From contig CAUYUJ010001447.1 in NCBI GenBank assembly GCA_963575745.1, positions 1,132,180 through 1,196,179 on the forward strand: a DNA stretch of 64,000 nt, given 5' to 3'. A program made the translations under genes and the position numbers. Shown one piece after another: positions 1 to 9,785 of this stretch (its first letter is position 1; the number at the start of each line of letters is the position of its first letter). The DNA comes from Prorocentrum cordatum. Its lineage: Eukaryota > Sar > Dinophyceae > Prorocentrales > Prorocentraceae. The notes below the pieces were generated by a model, which was not told where the DNA came from, made no database searches, and saw only the letters and a program-made list of their open reading frames with translations.

Positions 1-1035
1 TTCTGCTGGGTTCGCATGCGGTTCAATCCCCAGTGTACCAGTGTATACACACCTTTGACACGCTTCGTGGCCACATAGGGAAGTCTACCGATGGCCCCAC
101 TGGCAGGGTTCGCATGCGGTGCCACCCCCAATGTCGGCAAACCCCCCACACGTTCCGTGGCCCCTAGGGGATCTTCGTGGCCACATAAGGAGCTCAAGCG
201 AAGGCCCCAGTGGCAGGGCTCGCATGCGGCTCCACCCCTGATTTCAGCACCCCCTCACACGCTTCGTGACCCCATGAAGAGCTCCACCGAAGGCCCCAGT
301 GGAAGGGTTCGAAAACGGTTTCACCTCCATGTCGGCACACCCCTCATAAGCTTCGTGGCCCCATTGGAGCTCCACCAAGGGCCCCACTGGTAAAGCTTGC
401 ATGCGGTTCAACCCCGATGTCCGCACATCCCTCAAACTCTTAACTCTTAACTGCCCCGATACGCAACTCGCAAAACGCAGCGCATTGACACGGAACCCAA
501 CACGTAGAGTGCGGTCTGGCACGGTGTATTCACAAAACACCTGGACCAATACGTACCGAGCCAAAATGCAACGTGATAGCGTGGAGGTTCTGAACACGGC
601 GCGTGTAGCGTTTCATCGCGGGCGTACTCAGGAAGATGAGCTCGCACGCTTCGTGGCCCCATAGGGAGCTCCACAGAAGGCCTAAGTGGCAAGGTTCGTA
701 TGCGGTTCCACCCCTATTTCGGCGCACCCCTCACACGTCTCGTGGCCCCATACTTCTGAAACTCTCCGAAGGCCCCAGTGGCAGGGTTCGCATGCGGTTC
801 CACCCCCATTTCGGCACACCCCTCACACGCTTCCTGGCCACATGGGAAGCGCCACCGAAGGCTTCAATGACAGGTCCGCATGCGGTTCCACCCCGATTTC
901 GGCGCACCCCTCACACGCCTCGTGGCCCCAGAGAGAGCTCCACCGAAGGCCCCAGTGGCACGGTTCGCATGCGGTTCCAGCCCCATTTGGGCACATCTAT
1001 CACACGCTTCGTGGCCTCATGAGAAGCTTCACCGA
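1..1035. repeat. ~89-bp satellite, array 1 (diverged)
   Basis: Imperfect tandem units run through this segment. The word CGCATGCGGT or a near variant recurs at about 13, 111, 221, 399, 697, 789, 877 and 966, followed each time by CACGCTTCGTGGCCCCATA and then GAGCTCCACCGAAGGCCCC. The basic spacing is 88-92 bp, with some longer units. Positions 430-640 are non-satellite sequence that interrupts the array. The short open frames here exist in several phases and do not look like genes. The same satellite returns near 33.5 and 34.4 kb. Confidence 0.9.
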
Positions 1036-1100
1036 AGACGATACCTACAAATGCGGCACCCGCACCTGCTTATGGTTGGGTCCACCGCCGGACTAAATTC
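1036..1100 (+). repeat. conserved 3' flank of the 89-bp satellite array
   Basis: Directly after the last unit comes a segment with CACCTGCTTATGGTTGGGTC. Related wording closes the other two arrays: GCAGCTGCATATGGTTGGGC near 34,300 and GCAGCTGCAGACGGTTGGGC near 35,040. A shared non-satellite end suggests the arrays spread with a common flank rather than arising independently. Confidence 0.6.
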
Positions 1101-1237
1101 AGTTTAGCGCGCATTGTTTGCCTCCGCAGGGCCAACAGCCACATCCCCGAGCAATGCCAGGGGATGGAGGGACGGGGAGGGAACGGCGGGAGAGAGGGGA
1201 AGCAAGGCAGGAGATTAATGAGACGGGCACACACAGA

Positions 1238-1277
1238 CACGCAAACACACACACACACATACACACACACACACGCC
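1238..1277. repeat. CA/TG dinucleotide repeat at LINE 3' end
   Basis: A CA-rich tract on the plus strand, TG-rich on the minus strand. It sits just past the last recognisable C-terminal coding of the minus-strand LINE. Many LINEs end in a short simple repeat, so this may be the element's tail. It could equally be an independent microsatellite. Confidence 0.7.
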
Positions 1278-1299
1278 ACGATGGCGCCTCGGCACCGGC

Positions 1300-1575
1300 T
1301 GGCCGAAAACTCAATCCTCGTTGTCCTGGTAAGCCTTTTACACAATCCGCCCATCTTTTGCGCGGACTTTCTGGCCTTCTAGTAGAATCAAACGGTTCCC
1401 AATTGCACGCCACTTGTGCCCAACATATGATTTCTGTGCCCATGCGTTTTGACCATGGTACGGCGGCTTTGCGATGCTCAACCACCCTATCCCGCAATCC
1501 CAAATAAGAAAGCTTCTGTTCCGCACAATGCGTCGCACGAACAATAACATCTTCCCATGTTTCCAAGGTGTCCAC
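1300..1575 (-). pseudogene. LINE C-terminal segment
   Basis: The frame from 1,575 contains ETWEDVIVRATHCAEQKL, then a basic stretch, then NWEPFDSTRRPESPRKRW. A Trp-rich region ending in a PR-KRW-type motif typically follows the reverse transcriptase in these LINEs. The frame runs on into the TG repeat, where the coding ends. Confidence 0.65.
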
Positions 1576-1676
1576 TTAAGAAGGAGAGGAGCCCGATGAA
1601 TAACAAGAGTTGGATGAAGAAGATGTCGACTTGGAACTGGTTGGTCCCCGCGCTCTGCGTCTCGATATGTGGACGA

Positions 1677-2760
1677 TCATCCGTACCATTCGCCTCTGTG
1701 TTCCTCAAGCTCGCGCGTGAGCACCCATGTGGCAGCACCGTACAAGACCGTGGTGATCAATGTCGGATAAAAAAAAAACCAGAAGCGTGAATTTGTGGAA
1801 TGCTGCCGGCGAGTTAGCGCTGCACGGTATCCATGAACATCCCCACGCATTGTGAATACGATTGTTGATTTCAACGTCGCGCGGGGGATCCAAGCCCACC
1901 ATCCGACCCAAATGTTTGACGCTGCCGTTGCACAATACAACATCGACCACCATGCCGTCAATATTCACCTTCGGGTCCGTCGGTCTGCCAGTGCCCCCGG
2001 GTAGCGTTGCTCAAGATTTTCGTCTTGCCGGGATGCAGTTCCAGACCAAAATTAGCTGCGGCACCTGCGATATATTTCAACATGGCCTTGGTCTGCCTGA
2101 TAGTACTGGCAACGATGAGGACGTCGCCCGCGAAACGCAATTGGTCAGTTGAGTGTCCGCGGTTAAACTCAGTTTCAGACCACTACCACTTCGATAAGAC
2201 AGGTTGGACAAAAGAGCGCTCAAATGATCCGTGCGTGCTCGGCCTGTTTGCCCTGTGTAATGCTAGCTTCTAAAGTAAAGCAATCTACCCATAATGAACT
2301 AACTTCTTGTCTAGCCAGAGCACGCCTAAGACAAGAAGGTTGAACGCGACCGAACGCCTTTTTGAAGTCAAGCGCGGCAAACCACAAGCTGCGCTGCCAC
2401 TCGCGGCGCTTCTCTTGGAACATGGACACCGCGATCATGTGATGTGCAATGCTGAGTCCCTTTCTAAATCCGGCCTGGTCCTTGTTCTGATGCTTGTCCA
2501 ACATAGGATACAACCTGCTGTAAAGTAGTTGTGGGGGAAACTTTTGTAATATTGGGGTGATGGTGATGAGGCGGTGATTGTTCACATCAGCAGTGCCCCA
2601 AGCTTTGTGCAATACTGATACAGCTGACTTCTTCCACGATTCAGGCGGGAGTGAGTGAGCTCGGACAAATTATGTTGTTGCAGAGGTCCGAAAGGAGAGA
2701 CTCGTATGCGCACGCATCAGTTCCATCGCAACACTTCCCATTCTTAATGCTTAAGGATCT
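1677..2760 (-). pseudogene. LINE reverse transcriptase remnant, active site altered
   Basis: From 2,612 the frame reads LITITPILQK, then KDQAGFRKG, then AALDFKKAF (about 2,375-2,352), which holds the first catalytic Asp. After a stop the frame resumes at 2,140 with MRFAGDVLIVAS. The family motif here is FADD, so the first Asp of the pair is replaced by Gly. Next comes LELHPGKTKILSN, then a shifted frame with TTVLYGAATWVLTRELEE near 1,740. The order is that of a non-LTR reverse transcriptase. Both the frame breaks and the FAGD change argue it is inactive. Confidence 0.85.
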
Positions 2761-2832
2761 TCAGCTGTTCCCGTAACTCTTCCGTTGTAGAAAGGGCCCA
2801 ATCATGCCGAAGACCGCATTGGAGCTGCATGT

Positions 2833-3382
2833 CTATGTCTGTTGCGCCATGCTTGCACTGTACAAGTTGCCATTACAATCCGCAAATTCATTTGCAATAT
2901 TTTGCCTATATGTATGCGTGTTCCCCACGCTGTTCGTCATCTGCGTGATAAGCTGCTTCTGCTTGATGCTTTTGGACTTTGATATGCTCTTGGTGTCCTT
3001 GAATGCCGTGAAGACCGCTTGTATTCGCTTTGTCGCCTGGCTTCTCCTGATATCCCGTACTTGTTTGCCAATGCTCTTACTCAATTATGTCCTCTCTGGC
3101 CCTGCCGTGTTTTGTAACCCCTTCCGTTGCGTAAGGAAGCGCTGCAATTCCACCTCGTCTTCCGACGGTTGAGTACGTGCACCATGATCCACGTATGCCC
3201 AGGCAGCAGAATCCACCAATAACTTCGGAATAAGCTTGCAGTCCCCATCCGGGTTCCCTGTGGTCTTCACGTTTTGACCATCGCCTGAGCCTCATCAGTA
3301 TACCGGGCTGTAGCAACACGTTTCTACGATACTTTCTGCGTACGCTTGTTCTTCTTTGCTTTAGGCTCGGACGAATAGGCAA
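2833..3382 (-). pseudogene. LINE linker between endonuclease and reverse transcriptase
   Basis: A Lys/Arg-rich open segment at 3,084-2,833 contains GKQVRDIRRSQATKRIQ and RQNIANEFADCNGNLYSAS. This type of sequence joins the endonuclease and reverse transcriptase in these LINEs: a basic helix, then a stretch on programming which element residues enter the polymerase. The segment upstream (3,382-3,085) is open in two overlapping frames, consistent with a frameshift. Confidence 0.6.
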
Positions 3383-3429
3383 GCCGCAATTTGAGAACCA
3401 TTGCGTTGCGGCGGGAAACCATGTTCACA

Positions 3430-4293
3430 ATACCATGTTCACAACAATTTGAAATCAACCAAAATATACTCTATTGGGCGCTTGTTACCTTTTGCCCCGC
3501 AATGAGTAATTATGTGCACGTCCCTCTTCGAAAAGAAAATGCTCGCGATGCTAAGCCTTTCCGCTGATCGTGCGTCCCGTAAGGGCCAATGCATTTCAGT
3601 ACGTCGCCGCCCTCGCGCCAACCCACCTAGGCATTCAAGTCGCCAGCGGAGATAAAACGAAGACCACTATGTTTGGCTTTCCGGTGTAGCTCGGATATTT
3701 CATCGTATAACGGCTGTACGCGGCAGTAAGGATAGCCGCAATGCGGAAAACACGCTGCCGCGATGCGGAAATTCTCGCTCTTGAGCTGTACATCGATGTT
3801 CCCCAGGCGCTCTGAAATACGACCGAGATTGACAACATCTTTGGTTCATTTCTTGCCAATCAAAAAGGCTACTCCTCTGGCTCCTTCCCTCCCCCCGCAA
3901 CCTGCAAAGACGTGCCCGCCATCGCATGCAAAGTGCTCTCGTTGATCAGCGCGCCATGCTTCGTCGAGGCAAATGAAATCCCAACTTCCCGATCGAAGCA
4001 AGCTCATGCATGTACTCTTCAACTCGGCTGTATGACATAAGTCCCCTCACATTCAGATGAAGAAACACTCCATATGAATTCACCGCCCTCGTCAATGCTG
4101 CAATAGACGTCGCCCTCTGTGTTGGTGACTGCAACCTCGCTGCCGCGAGAAGCTGCTGCCGGGAAATCGCCAGCAACGTTTGAATATGCGCCCCTGCCTC
4201 CACCACAGCTGTAGACACTATCATGACAATGTCCCCACCCTGTACTTTACTGCGGGCCCGTGTTGCCCGGCTCCACACTTTTTCTTCCGCCAC
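3430..4293 (-). pseudogene. LINE endonuclease domain remnant (EEP family)
   Basis: The stretch starting at 4,293 carries NVRGLMSYSRVEEYMHEL (about 4,053-4,000), the usual opening of a LINE endonuclease. After frame changes come GDLNA (3,644-3,630), the metal and substrate-binding motif, then IGPYGT (near 3,580) and finally RPIEYILVDF (near 3,460), the domain's C-terminal strand. These four landmarks are in canonical order. Stops and frameshifts separate them, so the enzyme is dead. In a live element it would nick target DNA to prime reverse transcription. Confidence 0.8.
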
Positions 4294-4593
4294 CTACCTT
4301 GGTAATCCATTCGTTCATGTACTCTTGCGCGCCGCTCTTCACGTCCATGCCCTCGCCCTGGTACTGCATGTCGCCCCCCTCGCACCATGCCACCCTCTTA
4401 CATTTGAGCTCGACGGCTGCCTCGCCTCATTTGGCTGTTATGTCGTTTAAGTGGTGCCCCTTTTTGAAGACCTGATGTTCTACTTGCCCCGGCTTTTTGT
4501 CGTTTTTCCTTGTGGGTAGGGTGCGGTTGCTCGTGAAATACATATCCCCACCGTTTGCCCATTTAGTCTCGGAAAGCCAAGCGCGCTTGAAAG

Positions 4594-4715
4594 GACGGGG
4601 GGGGGAGGACGGGGAGGGCGGGGAGGACGGTGGGAGGAGGATGGCGGCGACAGAGAGGAGATGGAGGAAGAGGGAGGGGGGGGGGAGGAGGAGGGGGGAG
4701 GTGGTGGAGGAGGAG

Positions 4716-4747
<32 letters not shown>

Positions 4748-4850
4748 GGAGGAGGAGGAGGAGGAGGAGGAGGAGGAGAGAAGTGGAGGAAGAGGATAAG
4801 GACGAGGAGGACGAGGAGGAGGAGGAGGACGAAGGGGAGGAGCGACCGAG
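4594..4850 (+). repeat. GAG trinucleotide block
   Basis: A purine-only tract of GGA/GAG units with scattered GAC and GGG interruptions. Frames on both strands stay open because neither GAG nor CTC phases give stops. They translate as Glu, Gly or Arg runs on the plus strand and Leu, Ser or Pro runs on the minus strand. I read this as simple sequence, not a gene. Confidence 0.95.
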
Positions 4851-5519
4851 CGAGCCAACTCGGCAGCGGTTCGGCATGGACGCTTACGAAAGGCTCGAGC
4901 CTGGGGAATGGGCGCCTGTCAGCGTGCTTCCGTTGCTGCTGGTCCAGTCCAAGGCGGGTCGGAAGGGCGCCTGAGGCAACCCGCTGGGGCATGTTGAACC
5001 TTGGGCCCCTCATCGGCCACAGGCCGTCTCGAACTTTCGAATGTGCGCAACAAAAAAGAGAAGGCGAAAAGCTGGGCTCAACCCTCCCACGCCTGCAGTA
5101 CGACTTGAACTACATGCTAGTGGACGCTAGGGCATGGAGAACGCACGCTCGACTCCAATGCGCATCGCGTGCCCCATTGCGCATGCTGGCCCACGCGATT
5201 GAGACATGTTATGTTGCGTACGTGTGACGCGCAAACCGTTCCCACAATCACACGAGCAAACAGAGAGATCCTCGGCGTGGGTGTCGAGGGAAAACGGGGG
5301 CAGGAATTGCTGGGGCAATCGATGGGCACGACGCAACACTCTATCAGCACAAGAGACGTCCATGCCTTGATGTCGGCGCCGCCGTAGGTAGTGCACGCTG
5401 CATAAAATATGAAACCTGATGTGCGCTAGCTTGGCATGGGGGGGGGGGGGGGGCGGAGACTGGGGCGACCCCAGGAAGCACACTCCTTGTGAGTGACCCC
5501 GTGCGTCCCGCGAACTGAC
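4851..5519. other. No feature recognised; G-run at 5,439-5,453
   Basis: Mixed-composition sequence without a recognisable domain. Short open frames overlap in several phases. A poly-G run near 5,445 could form a G-quadruplex or cause assembly errors. Confidence 0.6.
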
Positions 5520-5705
5520 GCCTGTGGCGACGCTCAACCTGGGCAGCCCTGATGGCACACCCAGAATTTGCGTTCTGACGCCGTGGCGACTTGAACCTGG
5601 GTTGCCCTGTTGGCGCAGCCAGGTTCGCGATCCAACATCTGGCGACGACGATCCTGGGCAGCCCCAGTGGCACACCCAGGATATGCGTTCTACCTGCGGT
5701 ATCCC
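5520..5705. repeat. ~60-bp tandem repeat, three units
   Basis: Three imperfect units share a GGCGACG start, then CCTGGGCAGCCC or a variant, then TGGCACACCCAG and TGCGTTCT. Unit starts are near 5,526, 5,586 and 5,641. The last unit ends about 80 bp from the stop of the minus-strand candidate gene at 5,788. Confidence 0.7.
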
Positions 5706-5787
5706 ATCTTTTGTAGCAGCTCGCGAGCCCGAACACTGCTTTTGTCGGCCTGCCTGCGCAACCAAACTACATTGACTGCTGCGTATA

Positions 5788-6777
5788 TCATATCTGGCGG
5801 TCGCGTAGATGGCTCTGGATGGCCCTCCCCAGTGCTGTCGGCGGCGCGGACCCCTGGATCGGGTTGGCCTTCAGATGAACCATTGCCCCTTTTACGGCCC
5901 GGCGGAACTGCTGAACGGTGGTCGGCGGCGGCTTGATGGCTTCCAGCGCTCCGTCCGCGCTCTGAGCCCTGGCTTCATTGACGGCCTTGGTCAGACCCTC
6001 GTCCTGGAACGGCTTGGCTACGACTGCGTTGTGCATGGTCTGCACCTTGTACTTCTTCTCCTGCCCCTTCTCCGCGCGCGCCGCCTTGATGCGGAATTGT
6101 GGGATCGGGTCTCCGGCGTGCAGGCGCGACATGCTGTTCACCAAAATATCGAACATGGCGGGGATCTCGCTGGATGGGTTCGGCAACTCCGATTGCGCCA
6201 GGCCCCTTAAGAAGGCGACCCCGATATGAATGCGCGGGCTGCACAAGCCGCTCTCGCCCGCCATGACCGTCTTCTCCGCGCGCGCCGTCCCCAAGTTGGC
6301 CCCCTGCTCCGTCGCGGCCGCCTCTGGCATCGGGTAGAAGCCCCAGATTGCCCCCGCAACGCGCCAAGCCACCTGCACGATGTTGAGCGTCGCCCTCTGC
6401 AGCGTCGCCACCCCGTCGCTGTCTGCTGGCAGTCCGCGTCCAGCGGGCGCGCGGCGTTGCCGGGGTCCACGCGCTTCAGCTCCTTGACGTGCTCGTTGCG
6501 CTGGCGGTGCCGCGGCGGCACCTGCCGCCTCCATGGTGTCTGACCTCTGGCGGGCCCCCGCCCCCGTCAGCATCCACCCGGCGGGGTGCATCGTCTCCCT
6601 CAGGTCCTGGGACGTGCTCTCTTGAACGTGCTGCAAGTGCGCGCGTAGGCCTCCATGCGCGACGCAGCAGTGCCCGCGCGCGTGTGGGGGATCAGGCTCG
6701 GGCCGAAAGCCAGAGGACACGGTTCTAGATGGACACTTCCGTGGCGTCTTGGCCTTCATCGTCCAGGCATGTCTCAA
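5788..6777 (-). CDS. Unrecognised protein, 329-codon frame, probably frameshifted
   Basis: I do not recognise a family. The last ~190 residues look like real protein: mixed composition, alternating hydrophobic and charged residues, and stretches such as MFDILVNSMSRLHAGDPIPQ and EKKYKVQTMHNAVVAKPF. Between about 6,525 and 6,400 the frame turns Arg/Ala/Gly-rich, while the overlapping minus frame at 6,521-6,400 reads NEHVKELKRVDPGNAARPLD, which is more protein-like. Two compensating frameshifts (mutation, sequencing error or unseen introns) would explain this. The frame opens 11 bp downstream of another minus-strand candidate. Retroelement ORF1 or host gene are both possible. Confidence 0.45.
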   Translation of the reverse strand: MRHAWTMKAKTPRKCPSRTVSSGFRPEPDPPHARGHCCVAHGGLRAHLQHVQESTSQDLRETMHPAGWMLTGAGARQRSDTMEAAGAAAAPPAQRARQGAEARGPRQRRAPAGRGLPADSDGVATLQRATLNIVQVAWRVAGAIWGFYPMPEAAATEQGANLGTARAEKTVMAGESGLCSPRIHIGVAFLRGLAQSELPNPSSEIPAMFDILVNSMSRLHAGDPIPQFRIKAARAEKGQEKKYKVQTMHNAVVAKPFQDEGLTKAVNEARAQSADGALEAIKPPPTTVQQFRRAVKGAMVHLKANPIQGSAPPTALGRAIQSHLRDRQI

Positions 6778-6787
6778 GCACGAAGCC

Positions 6788-7463
6788 TTACTTGCGAACT
6801 ATACCTGGCACCAGGGACACGTTGTGGCAATGGCGAGCGAGTGCTCGCTTCGAGGCTGACGTGTGAAAGCGACGCGGGCGTTCAGGGCCTTCATGGCAGC
6901 ATGCGCGGCCCCGCAGCCAGCCCCGCCCCTTCATCCCGTGCATGCATAGGCGCTCCCCCTCGTACTTCTTCATCCTCCCCGTGCAGTCGGTGCCCGCGTG
7001 CCGCTCGCTTTCTGTCACGTGCGCGCTCTGGCCATGTTCTGCGCTGGTCGACCTCAAGATTCTTAAGTGCTGCTGCTGCTGCTGCTGCTGCTGGGACATC
7101 TCTCGAGAGCCCCTTGATGTTTCGTGGGCCATGCCTACTCGGCGCCCCCTGCTCCAGTCCATGGCGTACCTTGTCCTGTGCAAGATCTTCGGCACCGCCT
7201 GTTTTCTGAGCCCTCCGGCCGCCCGAGGCCCCGCCCGCCCGCGCCCTGTCTCCCCAATTAGGGCTACCCGCGTCCCGTTTAGCTCTTGACCGGAAGGGGC
7301 CCGCTCCCGACCCGCAAACCAAACAAGTGCCATGCCATCCGCTCGTGCAGTCTACGTTCGGGCACGCGCCCTTTCTCTGGTAGTGGTCCTCTCTGTGCAC
7401 CTCGGTGGACTTAGCTGCATGTTCATATCTGCAAACTACTGTTTTGCCCACGGGGCACTGTGC
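6788..7463 (-). CDS. Cys/His-rich and polyQ coding stretch, frame broken
   Basis: At the start (about 7,463-7,320) one minus frame reads CPVGKTVVCRYEH, then KGACPNVDC and GTCLVCGSG, a spacing of Cys and His that suggests a small zinc-binding module. No known finger fits exactly. A second minus frame (7,333-6,788) carries QELNGTRVALIGETGRGR, an eight-Gln run from a CAG repeat at 7,093-7,068, and a Cys/His-rich tail ending in SLVPGIVRK. Neither frame spans the whole stretch, so an intron or frameshift lies between them. It may belong to the same gene as the downstream frame at 6,777-5,788. Confidence 0.35.
7068..7093. repeat. CTG/CAG repeat encoding polyQ on the minus strand
   Basis: Eight to nine perfect CTG triplets on the plus strand. 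In the minus frame used by the putative gene they give MSQQQQQQQQHLRIL. It is the only clean CAG-type tract in the window, against dozens of GAG/CTC tracts. Confidence 0.9.
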
Positions 7464-7620
7464 TCATACTCCCTGCCCGCGCTGTCTAGTCTGCGACGCC
7501 TCATGCTTTTGTCAAGCTGCGTGGTCCCGAATACTCCCATGAGAACGTGCTCGTGATTTGCGGGGTCCCTGGCGGTGGTCCGAATCCACCAAAGACGCTG
7601 CGACTGAAGCTGGACTGCTG

Positions 7621-7836
7621 TGGGAGGACGAGGGAGGAGGAGGAGGAGGAGGAGGAGGAGGAGGAGGAGGAGGAGGAGGAGGAAAAGGAGGAGGAGGAGG
7701 AGGAGGAGGAGGACGAGGGAGGAGGGAGGAGGAGGAAGAGGAGGAGGTGGAGGAGAAGGTGGAGGAGGAGGAGGAGGAGCAGAAGGAGCAGGAGGAGGAT
7801 GGAGGAGGAGAGATTGGGAACAGGAGGATGAGATAG
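7621..7836 (+). repeat. GAG trinucleotide block
   Basis: GGA/GAG repeat with GAC, AAG and GTG interruptions. It is open in many frames, as expected for purine-only triplets. Confidence 0.95.
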
Positions 7837-8103
7837 GGAGGATCGACGTCTGTGGCTCCCCCGCCTCCCTCGCCTCCCCCTCGCGCCCGCGCAGCAAGTC
7901 AAAAACTGGGGGCCGGCCTGGTCGGCCAGCTCCTGGCCCTTCTCCGCCTCGCGGGGGGGGGAATCTCCCTCGCCCCCTTCCTCCTCTGCTCCCCCATCGC
8001 GTCCTCCTGGCCATCGGCTCCTCGCCAGCTTCCTCCCTCGTCCTCCGCACTGCTCCCACTGCTCCTCCCTCGTCGAGTCCTTCTCTCTTGCGGCGCGCAC
8101 AAG

Positions 8104-8260
8104 GGGGTAGGGGGAAAGGGGGCGGCTCCTTAGAAGGAGGCTGCTTCTTGGACGGCGCCGGCCTTACGTCCATAAACAGAGCCCGCGCCTTCAAAGAAGC
8201 AGGGGCGCCGCTGAGAAGCCTCCCCCACCCTCCCTCGACCCTTCTCTGCGCGTGGCCGAT
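8104..8260 (+). repeat. Dispersed repeat shared with 61.07-61.22 kb
   Basis: The order GGCT-CTTAGAA-GAGGCTGCTTCT, then GCCGGCCTT, then CCTTC-AAG-AGCAGGGG, then CCCTCC and CGCGTGGC recurs near 61,083-61,215 in the same orientation. The copies differ at many positions, so this is an old dispersed family. The flanks to 8,840 are C/T-rich and hold no recognisable gene. Confidence 0.65.
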
Positions 8261-8474
8261 CCTCCTCGTCCTCGTGCATCTTCCTCGTAATCATCCGTCG
8301 TCATCTTCGTCGCCTTCCTCTCCTTCTCTCTTCCCCCCCTTGCCTCGGTCCTACGCCTCCATCCCGCTCTGGAGCATCCTCGCCCTCGACTGCCTCGGCA
8401 CTCTCTCATCCTCGACATCTTCCCTGCAAGCATCCTCGCCCTCATCCCCAAACCCCATCGAGTCATGAACAAAA

Positions 8475-8565
8475 ACGTCGGGGGGTCGCCATGTTCGGCC
8501 TCGGGTGGCCCTCGCCGGGCCTCGGGACCGTGGGTCAAGTCTGGGTGTCGACGTTGTAAACAAAA
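8475..8565 (+). repeat. Dispersed GCCCTCGCCGGGCCTCGGGAC-type repeat
   Basis: Contains GGCCCTCGCCGGGCCTCGGG with AACGTCGGGGG nearby. The same two words lie together near 11.79-11.92 kb, and weaker versions near 25.78, 29.1 (reverse) and 32.7 kb. Confidence 0.55.
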
Positions 8566-8845
8566 CAACAAAAACTGATTGGGTCTGGGTCCGCGTCCTC
8601 CTCCTCCTCCCAGCGATTTGAATCATCGTGTTTAATGTGTGCCTCCGCCTCCTCGTTCCTCGTCGCATGAGAATCCCACCCTCCCTCTCCAACTCATTTC
8701 TCATATTGTTACGCCCGCTCCGCCTCCCTCGTCGTCGATGCCCCCCTCTCTTCCAACAGCGAGGTTGCACCCCCCTGCATGTTTTTAGACGTTGGGCGCG
8801 CCAGAGACATGAAACGCTGGGCGCGTTACGCGAGGGAGTCGGAGG

Positions 8846-9095
8846 CGTGGGGGAGGAGGAGGAGGAGGAGGAGGAGGAGGAGGAGGAGGAGGAGGAAGGA
8901 GGATGATGATGAGGAGGAGGAGGACGAGGAGGAGGAGGGAGGAGGAGGGAGGAGGAGGCAGAGAAGGAGGACGAGGAGGAGGAGGGAGGAGGAGGGAGGA
9001 GGAGGAAGAGGAGGAGGAGGAGGAGAAGGAGGAGGAGGAGGAAAGAGGAGGATGATGAGGAGGAGGAGGAGGAGGGAGGAGGAGGAGGAGAAGGA
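8846..9095 (+). repeat. GAG trinucleotide block
   Basis: A 250-bp purine tract of GAG/GGA with GAT and AAG variants. The long basic or acidic frames crossing it on either strand are explained by the repeat. Confidence 0.95.
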
Positions 9096-9455
9096 CCATC
9101 ACATGCTACGGGGGAAGGCTAAGGTTTGGACGACCCGACCCAAACCTTCACCTTGGGGTTACATCCGCTCTCTCCTTCAATCGCCCTGCATCACCGCCCC
9201 AACTTTGAGGAGCAGGACGGCAGGGATGGGCAGGGAAAAACGGGGGGCAGCCTTCAAACTGCTGTTCCATCCTGCCAGCTTTTCACGAAGCTCCCCGCCG
9301 GGCCTCTTCCGTGAGAGGGCGGCGGCGGGGCAACTGGCAGGACAATCTCCGTATCTTCATGTGCGAGCACAGATGTCACATGCAACAAGCAAGGCGTGCG
9401 CACAACAGAGAAGAGCTCAGCATATGCGAGCAACAATACCAGAGCACACTGCCTA

Positions 9456-9785
9456 CTACAGCCGCGGCGGCCCATTCGGAAGAGGGTGCATAGGGTACTG
9501 GTGTTCACTACCTGGCAGAGCTGATGATCTGCTTCTGATGTCACGACGCTCTGATACACCTCGGCCCCCTGCTGGTCTGAAGTACCCAGCCTTGAATGTG
9601 ATAACGAGGCGCGCGTCGAGCATGTCGACCTTCGCGACGTGTTGGCTGCTGTCGAGGAGGTGCTCCAAGTACTTCGTTTCGATCTTATCGTGCTGGCTTT
9701 TGTCGTTCACGCTCTGCCAGTTCCCGTTAGAGTCCTTGTAGCTCCAGCATAAGACAATGGCAAGTGTAGACTCCACCTGCGTGCC
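9456..9785 (-). CDS. WWE-like domain segment
   Basis: The minus frame below 9,776 reads LCWSYKDSNGNWQSVND, then DKIETKYLEHL, then LDARLVITFKAG and RPAGGRGV. That is the layout of a WWE domain: first Trp, an acidic turn with GNW, an IE-aY helix, then a beta strand of the V-I-F type. WWE domains bind ADP-ribose units or serve as adaptors in ubiquitin and PARP proteins. The frame is the same as the acidic repeat protein upstream, from which one TGA (9,788-9,786) separates it. The coding look fades after about 9,560, so an intron or end probably lies there. Confidence 0.55.
   Translation of the reverse strand, partial: GTQVESTLAIVLCWSYKDSNGNWQSVNDKSQHDKIETKYLEHLLDSSQHVAKVDMLDARLVITFKAGYFRPAGGRGVSERRDIRSRSSALPGSEHQYPMHPLPNGPPRL

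Larger units (their letters stand above)
1280..4560 (-). mobile_element. Decayed LINE-type retrotransposon (endonuclease + reverse transcriptase)
   Basis: Read on the minus strand, the pieces of one LINE ORF2 lie in the expected order: an N-terminal part (about 4,560-4,060), an apurinic-type endonuclease (about 4,055-3,430), a charged linker (about 3,380-2,830), a reverse transcriptase (about 2,760-1,680) and a C-terminal Trp/Arg-rich segment (about 1,575-1,330). The frame breaks many times by stops and shifts, so no intact protein remains. The order and wording match LINEs I know from dinoflagellate genomes. Target-site duplications were not found and both ends are approximate. Confidence 0.85.
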
